In this document: positions 10,142 through 22,100 of the stretch, piece after piece
Layout: each line of letters begins with the position of its first letter
Position numbering within the stretch: position 1 is the stretch's first letter
From: Symbiodinium sp. CCMP2592
Taxonomy: Eukaryota > Sar > Dinophyceae > Suessiales > Symbiodiniaceae
Direction: 5' to 3'
Assembly: GCA_905221615.1 (NCBI GenBank)
Contig: CAJNDT010000003.1
Coordinates: forward strand, 972,640-1,036,639
Length of the DNA stretch: 64,000 bases
Notes under the pieces: model-generated
Seen by the model: the letters and a program-made list of their open reading frames with translations, nothing else
Databases searched by the model: none
What the model was told of the DNA's origin: nothing
Position numbers and translations under genes: made by a program

Positions 10142-13100
10142 GCGCATTGCACTCTGGTTTTCTGGTTCAGGGTAGTGGGGGTTTGGGCCTAGCCTTCACC
10201 TTGAGTTCTGGGCTTTGGGACATTGATTGGTGCTGTCAGCCGAACCTTTTCCTGAACACCTTTGGCAACACGCAAGACCTAAACCAGAAACCCTACCAAA
10301 CCTCAAGCCCTGATGTCTGTTCGTAGTTTTTTCTCATCCCTCCGCACGCTTCATACAAGGGGCCGGGGTTTCCTTGGCCGCTTCTGCAAGAAATGCCTGA
10401 GCGACCCGACGAAGAGTCGAGTGTGGTAGCTTCAGTAACCCCAAGCCCTCAGCCCTAATCAAAGCCCCGAACCTCTGAGACCTGATAGAGCCGTGTAAAA
10501 TCATGTGGGTGGTTGTCAAAATTAGGATCCCTTCTTGGGTACCCTAAATATTAGGTGCCGTACTATAATAGGGACCCCAAAAAGGGCCCATAATTTTGAC
10601 AACCACCCATGTAATGGCCCCGCGAAAGAGTAGAATGCTTGTTTCATTCACAGGTGGGCTACAAGGCCGTGGACGACTATGTCAAGAGCGGTGCCGTCCC
10701 CAGCACAAGTGCCAGTTATAAGAGTTCCGTAAGGGTGTACTGCATGAGTATAGAGATAGGGGTTATGTGTTTGGTATCGGGAAGCCTAGAGAGTCAGACT
10801 TCGGTCTTGGTGGGGTTTCACTACCATGATTCCATGAGGGAAGCCCTGAAGACTTACAAGGAAACCCTCGAAGGGTAAAAGGAGGGACCCCTAATAAGGA
10901 CCCCTAGGTATATACCCATAATATAGCCATTATATAGCCCATTATAGGGTAGGGGTCCCCATTAAGGGTCCCTCCTTTTCCCCTTTGAAACCCCCGACTT
11001 GAAAGTTCCGACTCAATCCCCCCAGACCTTGGGAAGCAGGATTCTTGTATACCCGGAAGGTTTACATATGTGCTTATACAGCATACATATGTTGGTCTCA
11101 AGAACGATTCCGATATAGGTACTTTAGGGTTGAAGCATATGGTACCTTTTTGGGTAGCCTAAATATTAGGTGCCGTATTATAACAGGGAGCCAAAAAGGG
11201 ACCATAATTTTGACAACCACCCATATAGGTATGGCACCCATCGGTCCAGGGCCCAGGACCCTGCAGCGATGAAGACGGAGCTTTTTTGCATCGTGGGTCG
11301 TCGAGTGGGCGCTAGAGAACACCTCCAACCCTAAACCCTACCTAAACCCTAAACCTGCGAATGTTCAAGCACTGCCTGCTTTGCTGTGTGGGGCTTATGT
11401 CGACTGCAAGGATCAGGGGACTTTGTAAGTGGGCTCGTAGCCGGGTAGCTGCATTGCTAGCTATTGATAAGCAAGTTCAGTTGCTTTCATGATGCTGTAC
11501 CCACCGAAGCCATGCAGGAGCCCCTGCAACCATCCTACATATGGGAGTTTCCGAAAACGAGGGTACCTCATTTTGGGGTCCTTATAATAAGGATCCTACT
11601 ATTCAGGGTAGTTTTTTCGGAAACTCCCATATAGCATAGCTTCCCACTCGAACCATCAAGTAGGGTTGAGTAGCTCTGAACAGTGTCCGGGATATTGATG
11701 GGAAAGCAAAGCGGTTTCAGCAATTGTTGGCTTGGCCCCAATTCCCAAGGAGAAACGTAGCAAGGATGGCCTATGGTGGGTTCTGAGCCTAAACGCTAAA
11801 CTGCACCGTATGCCCTGAGCTCCTGAATTGCAAGACTTCCTAAGATCTGTATCCTCAGCCCCAAACTCTATTCCAAGCTACCAAGCCATGCTCTAAAGCC
11901 CTCATACAAGCCCTCTCAGAACCGTATGCAGCATCCGACCCCAAAGCTAAAGCCGTGGCTTCAGAAGGCATGGTGGTGGGCCTTGGAACCGGCTCGACGG
12001 CGCAGCTGGGTAGAATGTTCGGCCTACTGTGGTATATAGTTTTGAGCTGGGAGGATTGGGGCTTGAGGTTTTGCGGCTTGGTGCGTAGGCAGGCACTTGG
12101 GTTTCAGGCCTTTAACTGACTTTCGGCTATGCAGAAGGGATGTATGGGCACAATATGGGTGGTTGTCAAAGTTAGGGTTCCTTTTGGGGTACCTTGAATA
12201 CTAGGTGCCGTATTTTTCTAAGGGCCCAAAAAGGGACCCTAATTTTGACAACCACCCATATAGCCCCGGTTTAGGTATGCGAGTTCTTCATGGCTAAGGA
12301 CCTCCGTACACTGCCTTGTAGAACCCAAGGGTGCCGAGTTATAGGACCTCAAGGGTACGTTCGGGTTTAGGGTTTATAGGGTTTAAGGTTTAGGGTGGAT
12401 CTCTAAACCCCCGGTATGGTTTCGGGCTTTTGGGCTCAAGGTTTAAGGTCTAGAGTGCCTTACAGTAAGCCCTCATGCTACCCCTTACACGAACTCATGG
12501 GAAGCTCTAAACCCTACGTACGTCGTTCCAGATCAGAAAGATCTGCAGGTATTTCGCCGTGGAGAGAGTGGGGCAGAAGCCTTCGACTCAGAAATGGGTT
12601 TATGGGTTTCGGGTTTAGGGTTTAGTCGAGTTTAGGTTTATAAGGCTTAATGGTTTTCGGTTGAGTGGTAAGGGTTTTGGGAGATGGAGGTTTCTACGGC
12701 GCTTTTTCAGGGTTCGAGGTTTAGTTTTAGGGCTTATGGCATGATGGCTCCTGCTATGCTAGGGCTTGGGAGTTGGGGCTTTGGGGGTGTAATGTTTACC
12801 TGGGTTTAGAGTAGTTTAGGTTAGTGTTTAAAGGCTTGAGAGTCTTTAGTTCGCTGGGTTCGGGTGTGAGTTGTTCTTTAGGACCCAAAGGGTCCAAGTA
12901 TCATCCTGGTATATACTTATAGGGCATTTTGGGGGTCTAAGTACGTCCCATGATGATACTTGGACCCTTTGGGGGGGGGATTTTGGTTCAGGCTTCCACT
13001 CCCACCGGAAGCCGTAGCTTTAGCACCAAGTTGTCAGGAGTGCCCTAAACCCTAAACCCTAAACCCTAAACCCTAAACCCTAAACCCCTAAACCCCTAAA

Positions 13101-16100
13101 ACTCGAAGCCGCGCATCTGAACCCCCCCCAAACCCTAGACCCTAGAAGGCTCCTTGATACTCTGGAGGGGAGAGTCCGAAAATAGGGAACCCTAATATAG
13201 CACCCGGAATAGTTAGTAGGATCCATATTACAGGGACCTCACATACAAATACGTGTGCGTGCAGATATACCTTCTATCTACATCTGCATCTGTACCTGTA
13301 TCTTAACATCTATTTGCTGATTCGCTTGTTTCTTTGCTGCCTTCGAAGCCCGACAAAACCATGAAAACTCGGCCCTAAACCTGCAGTAAACTCTCCCCGG
13401 CCCGTGCATGCTAAACCTGCAGCTGTAAACTCTTCTGCTTACCGGGGTACCCTGATCCCTCACATGGTACTAGCAGTAACTTAGTAGTCTCCCTTGTAGT
13501 TACCCCTTATAGGGGATCCTTCATGGATAGCTTAACACTGGGCTGCCTCCAAAATAAGGTACCCCCCTTATTTTCCGAAACTCCCAAATCTCAGCACCCT
13601 ACATCCTCCACCTTGAACTCTCCAGCCTCGAAACTGCCAAAATCTCCAAGCACAACAAAGCCTTTGCTAATTACTACGGCTGATGATCTAAATCCTGCAT
13701 GACCCATAATAAGGAATATACCATAATTCCCATAGTTTAGGGTTCTTAAGGTAATGCAGGATTTATATCATCAACCGTAGGACCCCTGCTCAATGACCGC
13801 GACTGTGGTCACTCGCCGCACCCGGAAAGAAGGGCCCCTGCGTTACTTGAACTGTGTCTTCATGGAGATAATTAGGGATTTGGCTTTGTTTCAGCATCCT
13901 GGTGCTTTCCGCTCAATTCTCCTTGCTGACATAAGGGCAGGCTGGTCCTTAAACCCTAAACCCTTAAATTCCGCGGGCTTGATGTGGTAGTCGAAGTTCT
14001 GATGACTCGTTTGGTTTCCTTTGCTACTTTTGCTGGGCAAGGCGGTATTCGCTAGGGGAGCTGCAACCTCGGCACCAACACCCGGAGACGGGCCCGGATC
14101 CAAAGATACCGCCATCACCTCGCTGAAGCCGAGGCCAAGGACGGATTCACAGAAGTCGATATTCGCTATGCAGCCACTTTATTTGAAAAAACCGCCTGTG
14201 GGACACGAAGCTCGGCTGAGCAGTCTGGGCATGACTCCTGCAAACGAGCGGGGGCGGCAGCACGGGCGAACGCGCCACTCCAGGCGGAGTCGGGGAGCTA
14301 ATCGCGAGGCCGACTTCTATGTTCTGTAAGTCAGCCGGGCTAGAAGCCCCAAAGCCCAAGACTTCAAACCGTGATCCCGAAACTCTAAGCCCCAAAAGCC
14401 CCCAGACACCCCCCAAAAGAAAAGTTTATAAGGCCATAAACCTAAGACTCCCTACACCCAAACCTTGAGAGTAAAGCCCAAGACTCCAAAACCCTGAACA
14501 CGAAGTTAAAAGATAAGAGGCTGGCATCGGGGGAGTTGAAGGACATCGTGGCGGTCGGGTGGCCCAGCGGTCAGGCAAGACCTTACTTGAGCACTTTCGG
14601 TTTGCAGTTTGGGTCTTCGGGTTTGGGGGGGTCTTTAGCGTTTACGGTTTGGGGCTTCGGTTTTGTGCGATTTCTGCTCCGTTCAGAAAGCGGTTTGGGG
14701 CTTCGGGTCTGTGCGATTTCTGCTTCGTTCAGAAAGTCAAGTAAGTCGGTCCAGTTTTCGAGCTACAGCTTCGAAGGCCTGGGGCCCGAAGTACGCACAC
14801 CTCCGTGCAATAAGGATATGATGGGACCCTTAGTTTAAGACCCTCAGACAGGATTTATCAATCAAGGGTCTCAGGGGTCTAGACCCTAAACCCTAAACCC
14901 TAAACCCTAAACCCTAAACGAGTCTAGACTGTAGAGTAATGTATACCCTGCTTTTGTTACGACACCTCTCTTTAATCCTTCATGGGCTTGTTGACCCAGA
15001 AGCGATTGAACTGAAGCCACTCCAGGAAACAAACCCTGATCCCCAGCAGCCCCAAGCCCGAAAGCCCCGAACCTTCACAACCCTACATAAATCCAGTGAG
15101 CCCTACATCCTGAACCCTAATAAGCCAAGGTTCCCACCTCCAAGCGGACGCAAGAGCAGGCAGAGAAGCTAGGCGCAGAGGGGGCTCAAGTTTGGTGTAG
15201 GGGTGGTTTGGTGACTAGTTTCGTGCCGGGCAGGTCGTGTACGTTTCGTTGCTGTTGTTTTCCAGTGCTTCCTTGGCATCTTTCGTGCCTGCGAGGTAAA
15301 CGGCTTAATTAACGCAAAGCATTCCCATAGTATTCCATAAGCTTCCGTATTATAAAATAGTACAAGCTACCCGAAACCCTTGTCCAATTGTGAAGGTCCC
15401 TGTATTAGATGGCATCTCGCTTCAGTGCTGTTCTGCACTGCACTTGCGAGGCATTCAGCTGGCAACGCTGGACACACATCCAAAGCTTGATGCCGCTCGC
15501 CCAGAGGAGGGTTGATGTGGTTTCATGCCGCATGTGCTTTTATCACTAAAGGGAACTCCAGAAAGTTGGAATATGGTTTCATGGTAGGATACCCTATAAT
15601 TTACCATAAAGGGCTTCGGATAATCATATTCCAACTTTCTGGCTTTTACTTTATGGGCTTGGAGGGCACTATTTTTTTCCAGCTTTTTTCTGGATCGTAA
15701 GGATGTTTAGCTTGCTTGGTGGTTGCTCCCCCTTTTGGGGACCTTTGTTGTAGCGAACTTCTATCCAACTGGGCAGGTTAATGTGATTGAGATTGGCCGA
15801 GGCCTGCATAATCTTGCAGGCGTGCGGATGTGATTGTGAGTTGCTGGTCTTGTCAGGGTGTCCATGTACTTTAAGCAGGGTTTCGGAAGCTGTTCCGAAG
15901 AAAACGGGCTTGAACTTTCATGAGTACTACTATTGCTTAGGGTCCGTTTGGTTATGGCAATAACACGAAGAAAAGCTATACTCTAAGTGGTAGGGATGCA
16001 GGTTTACTTCAAGATTTCCGTTAGGCTGGCAGCGAAAAACGCACATGCTAAACAGGAGGGCCAATGCACCAGCACTTTGAGCCTTCAATCCCAACACCTT

Positions 16101-19100
16101 ACTTACCAGGACGCACCTCCCTCCAATACCCTTTAAAGGAGCCTTTCTAGTATTGGTGTCATGTCTTGGAGGTTCTTACCTGAGCAAAGAGATTTGCCTT
16201 GAATCCAGACGACTTGTAACCCAAAACTCTGGGACCCTAAACCGCTTGCAGGGAGGGCTCTTAAAGCGAAGGCAAACCCTGCAAAACCATGCAAGAAAGC
16301 TTCAAAGCCATGTTTTATAACCCGAAAAATCCTTTCAACGCCCCATACTATCGCAAGAATCTGAGGTGGCCATCGACGGTGCCGACTCGGTAGATCCCTC
16401 CCTGAACTTAGTGCCACCCGGTCGTGAAGAGACTCTTTAGGTTTAGCCATGCTTTTAGGTTCAGGGTCTAGTGGTTTCGGATCCTGTAAGCATTTTGTGG
16501 GTAGGATTCTGCAAGGGTTCGGGATCTAGGGTTTCAGGTAGGGTGATGAGGATTTCTTTTGGGATGCCTTTGCGGGTTCTTTTCAGGGGCCCTTTTGCCC
16601 TCCTTGAAGGATTCGGTTTGTGGCTTGAGTGTTGAGGTCGTTGCTTGTTGGTGCAATCCTAATCTTTAGAATCTATATCCTAAGCCCGCACACCCCCGCA
16701 CTACAAACTCCCTAGAGTCTAGACCCTCAACACTCACGACCCTAAACCCTCTCAATCCTACAAGCCCTAAGCCCTGTAAACCCTAAACCCCATAAACACT
16801 GAAACCTATAGCCTATAGACCCTAAACCCGAAACCTTACAAATCCTAACCCCCCCCCTCCCCCCCCTCAAAAAAAAATAAACCCAAGACAACAAAACAAC
16901 GTCTCATTGGCTCCTTTTTGAAGGAAAGGAGGAGGCGGAGCGCACTTCCGCGAGAAGATCGTGGAGGCTGCGGTGTGTCTAGGGGGTTGCTAAAGGGGTT
17001 TTGTGAGAATTTATAGTGAACCCCAGAAAGTTGGAACATGGCTTCAGGAGGACCAGCGCCAGGATTCCCTATACTTTGCTTTAAGGGCATGAGGCTAATG
17101 ATGTTCCAACTTCCTGGCTTCTACTTTAAGGGGGGTTGACTGCTTTGAGGCTGGGGCTTTACTTACCCTTGGTTAGGAGGGAGTGGAGGAATGGGGTGCA
17201 GTTATAACTACTATTACTACCATTCTTCCATTCCCTACTAACCAAAGGTAAGTTTAGGGCAGCTTAGGGTTTAGGGTTTCAGCCTTGTTATGGCTGCAGG
17301 GCTTGGGGCTTTAAGTGTCGGGAGCCATGGTTCAAGGCTTAGTGCTTAGGGCCCCATGAACTGTAGCCATCTTGGGGTTACTGTAACCATCTTGGGGTTT
17401 CTGAGGGGTTCGGGCAAGGGCGGGGTGGGTTAGGGACGAAGTAGGTGTTTAAGTTTGGGGTCTATATAGTCTATAGGGCATGTTTGGGGGCTTTGGGTTC
17501 AAGAGTTTGTGAGTACAGTTTAGCAACTGCGCGTGCCACGGATTTGCATCAAGTCGCGAGGTGGTTGCAGCATCAACAGTACAATCCTGCACGCAGCGTG
17601 CTTGAGCCTTCAGCCCAAAACCCTGCTTGGCTTCTGCTCTCAGCTGCGATGGGCTGCTGCGAAAAGCTGTGAAAATGCTTCGCGGAGCTTTCCTCGAACT
17701 CGATATCAATGCCAGGGATGCCTTTCTTGACTTCGCGCCGATACACTTCGATCCTCAGAAACTTCTTCAGTGGTTTTCAAGCAGGGTTGTACGTGCGTAA
17801 CCCTTGGAAGGGCACATGCTATACTTAGTAACCATCCATGCAAGCTACTAACCAAGTCGCAATGTCCTTCAAGAAGGGTCTTGAACCCTAAGCCCTTAAA
17901 TGTGACCCCTAAACACTGCATGAATCCTAGGGTTTGAGTGCAGGCTGCAGCTAAAACCTTTGTGGTGATTGTCGACGAATCGAAACTCTGCGATGGTCTG
18001 CGGCTGAGTTTCTAGGGTTTCGGGCGTTGGCGTGATTTCAATAGGACCAGTAGAGGTCATCTGGTATAGTTTGAGAAGGCCAGAGACTAGCCACAAAACC
18101 ATCCATGCAACATATGCCCGCTGGCGCTTAACCCTCAGCCTAGGCAAGTGAAATTAGCAGGCTGTCGTCTAGCGTATACCGGCTTCAGCACCTGGCTTGG
18201 AAGCTGTCGCCCCGGGGTCCAGATGCCTAAAGCCTAAACCTGAAGCCTGCGAGGGGTATATGCCGTCCCAAGCAGCGAAAAGCGTTTTGACATCACAGTC
18301 TCACAACGTCTCACGAGTCGTGCACAACTTTCGAGCAAGACCACGCGAGGCGAAATACCAGCAGTCTCGAATCGTAGCCCAGCACTTGACACCCCAACTC
18401 CCACAGCCAACCAGAATCAGCTGCGCAATCTCCACACCTTGAAGCTCCTAAACTCGAAGAGCTCCGTGAGTTAAGCTTGAAGCCCACGTCGCGAAGAGAC
18501 ATGAAGGTTCTTTACGAGTCATCTCATGAAGAGATGTTTGGTTTCAGGGTTTAGGATCTGACTCCATTCCCGCATCCTATAGTCTAAATTCACTTAGCCA
18601 CCATAGTTGTACTGGAGTACACTCCAAAACCCGACTCTGATTATTGAGGCCCCTGTGTTTGGTTTCCAAGCCCTGATGCCGAAACCCTTCTTACAGTCCA
18701 AGAACTTATGAACATTCTCCACTGTAAAACAACAAAAAACCTAAACCGTCCAAGAACTTATTGAACCCTGTATACTGCACGTAAAGGAAACTTAAACCCT
18801 GACTCTTTCGCAATGTTCGCTTGTAGACCTGAAACCAAAAAAAACCAGAGTCCCAGGCCCGGGCCGCGCGACTGGAAATCCAGGGCGACGCGTTCAAGAC
18901 CCCAAGCTCAAGACTTCAACACCGGGTTTAGGGTTTAGGGTTTAGGGTTTAGGGTCCCAAAATCCCCCCCCCAACTAGCAAAACTATCCGCTTAAGCCCC
19001 GCTCTCCGCCCGAGAAGGACCCACACCTCGAATCCTGTGAGGTCTAGGCCCGCACTTCCCTGTGCCCGTGGAGATCGTGCCGTTTTGCCATGAGCACACC

Positions 19101-22100
19101 GCCAGGCTTTGGGTCTAGGCTTTAAGGTCTTCGGGCTTGGACTTTGAGTCTTGGGGTATTGGGGTTCAGGGTCCGAGGGCCCTAAACCCTAAACCCCTAA
19201 ACCCTAAACCCTAAACCCTTAAACCCGAGGGTTTAGGGGTTTGGGTCTTGGGGTCCTGGGGTCTTAGGGTTTGGGGTCGGTTTGGGCTTCAGGGCCTGGA
19301 AAGGCCGCAGGTTTTAAAGTTTGGGATTGAGGAGGCCTTAGGGTTCTTTTCTAGGGTTTTCTATTAAGGGTTTTGTAGGGGTTTTATGTAGGGTTTTCGA
19401 TATAGGGGTTTTAGACGTCCAATATGGGAGACGTAAGACCAACTGTAGAGGCTGTTGAGAGGCGTAAAGCGTGAGTTTCTGGCGAAACCACCACGTGGGC
19501 GTTTGTGCGGCGAGCACGAGACATAGGGTTTTATGAGGTTTTATATAGTCTGGCATTTAGGGTATTTATAGGGTGTTCCGGGCTTGTGATCTAGAAGTCT
19601 TGGGTTTGAAGGGTTCGGGACGGAAGGGCGACATGTTCAAGGTTCAAACGGGTTCGAGGGTCTTAGGTTTAGGCTTTAGGGTTTGGAGTTCATCAGTGCT
19701 AGGGGTTGAAGTCTTCAGGGTGTTGTGACTTGATTGTCATGTCTTTTCTCAAGGTGTGACATGTAGGTTTGCGGGTGGAAGGTCATTCAGTTCTTGAGCC
19801 GAAACGGTGGGCATCATTGCATGATATTGCATGATGGTTCCGAGATAGCAGTTTCCTTTTAAGAAAAAGCTGAGCGGTGTGGTTTGATGAAGTGCGAAGC
19901 ACGACACACCCGACACACATCGACATCAAACCCTTCCTGCCCTTGTAAAGAGAAAGCGAACTCAGGCACCTATACCCTGAAGCTCTAGAAGCCTAAAGGG
20001 GGTGGACCAAACCCTACATCAAAACAGCACAAGCTCTGACGCAGGGTCATCAAGTCCCTTCCCGCGCTGGAGGGCTGCGATCCGGTGTTGCGATTGGGTC
20101 CGGTGCTTGGTGAAGGTTAGTGGCCTCGAGCTTAGTGGCCTCAGCAGACTCGGTGTTTGTATTTCGGGGTGTGGGGGGAGTCTCGCTTTATCGGAGGCTG
20201 TCGTGTACAACCAGAAGAACTTACATGACGGCAAGGCGCCTTAAGTCAACAGAGATCATTGGACTTGGAAGAACCGGATCCTTTTGACTTAGGGCTTCCC
20301 GACCTGTGCATGAAATCGATTCCTAAGCTTTGGCCCCCCGCAAATGCCCATTCTCTGGTTTGGCGGCCTTGCATGCATTCAAGCCACAGTTCTGAGATGT
20401 TGAATTGATGCCAATGCAGACACTTATGGCCTCAACAATCACTGAACGTCTCCCCAGAGAGACACGAATTTCGACAACGGCCTTGTCTCGCTGAGGCTCA
20501 GCAGCCAACAACAAACGAGACGGCGACAAGCCGGCAGTAACAGACAATGGACCGGGTCTGAGATTGATTTTCTTGGGTTCAGGGTGTTGGGTTGCCGTTG
20601 GATGCAGCGGACCGTGTAACTACTAATACGAAGTCTTCATAGCACTACGTACCGAAATCAGCTTCGAATATACTCCCGAAAACCGTATTTACATTACGAC
20701 GCTTTTTGGCGCAGGTAGACTGGTTGGGTCTTGTTCTGTTTAATTGCACAAGTACCCTCTGGCTGTGGAGGGTTTCAAAGGATTCGGATGCTAACGGCTT
20801 TACGTATTCATTGATCAGAGTTTCTGTGCTTTCGCGTGGACGACTTCGGTACTATCTGCAACCTGTACAAGCCTCAAACTCTAGACGCCCAACGCTGATA
20901 ATTGTCTTTGCAGTGGTCAGGCCTTTCGCCTGGATAGCTCAAATCAGCGATACATATGTCCAACACAGTTATCCCGCTATAAGTCGTACATGGGGGCTGT
21001 GTATAGTGTATGCTCGGACTGAATTAGGCCCGCTACTAAACCTTACATCCCGTCCAAAGACACAAGCACAACATAGTGGGCAGGAGAATGGATTAGCAAA
21101 ACCACGAAGCACACAGAACACTAGACGCCCCCGCCCGGAAACTCAACCCAAAGTCATCAGCCAACTGCAAGGCCGGATTCTAAGATGTTCAGTCAACCTC
21201 AGAGTCTTCCACAGGAAACTACATCCTTGACTTGCATTTCAAGAAGCCGATCAAGGATCGATCCACTGCAATTGGAATCCACATGCAGTCTTGTCGGGTC
21301 TCGACATCGTATGGTATGTAGGGCTTTGTGTTTCAGGATCTCGGGCGTGATAAATAGGACTGAGAGATGTATAGACATTTGCTCTTGCATTCCATACTTA
21401 AAATGATAATAATGGCTCTGCGGCGGTCTTGTGCTGAGCTGATGGCTGCTGACCTGGTTGCCCCTCTTAATGGCGGTCTGCATATTTCCTAGGTTACCCG
21501 ACAACTTCGATATTATTCAGTCTTCGACGGCTTCTACACTAAGCCCGTAGCCCAAGGCGATGAACCCAAAGCCATGGTAGAGTGGCGTTGTGGGGCTGAG
21601 AGGGAGGACGCTGTCAATGCATTGAAGGATTCTCGGCTTCAGTTCCCTTCCTTGAATCACAATCGTAGATCTTGAAAAGGGAACTTTTATTGGAGCATAG
21701 TGGGGATGTAGGGACCCCGAATATGGCAAGCTGCATGAAGTAAGGTAAGAGCCGGAATACAGGAAGCTTAAGTCATCAAGAAACTTGGGAGTGGCTAAGG
21801 AACTTAGCCAGGGGCACAGGGCAGTAGTTGGGATCCCACTCGGTCGTATATGGGAGTTTCCGAAAATTAGGGGATACCTTATTTTGGGATCCTTGTAATC
21901 AGGATCATACTATTTAGGGTGCCATATTAGGGTCCCCTGTTTTCGGAAACTCCCATATGGTTCCTTCTGGCATCACTCTACCTTCCAAGTCGGGCGTCTT
22001 CCAAGCAGGGTTCACCTGACGCTGACGGGCTCAATACCAGTTGACAGAAATCGATAGAAAGCCGTGTGCTCAGCATGGATGTAGCGATTCGGGGTTTGGA

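Noticed and set aside
14070..14300. Coding-like stretch (KDGFTEVDIRYAATLFEK) as an exon
   Set aside because: It lies inside rpiA intron 4, where exons 4 and 5 already join in phase. At most an old fragment.
13044..14921. A true chromosome end at the perfect CCCTAAA arrays
   Set aside because: The arrays are short, internal to rpiA and continued by gene sequence on both sides.
20706..21230. 174-codon ORF as a gene
   Set aside because: It lies in rpiA intron 13 and overlaps exon 14 in a different frame. The rpiA frame closes without it. It shows how long a chance ORF can be here.
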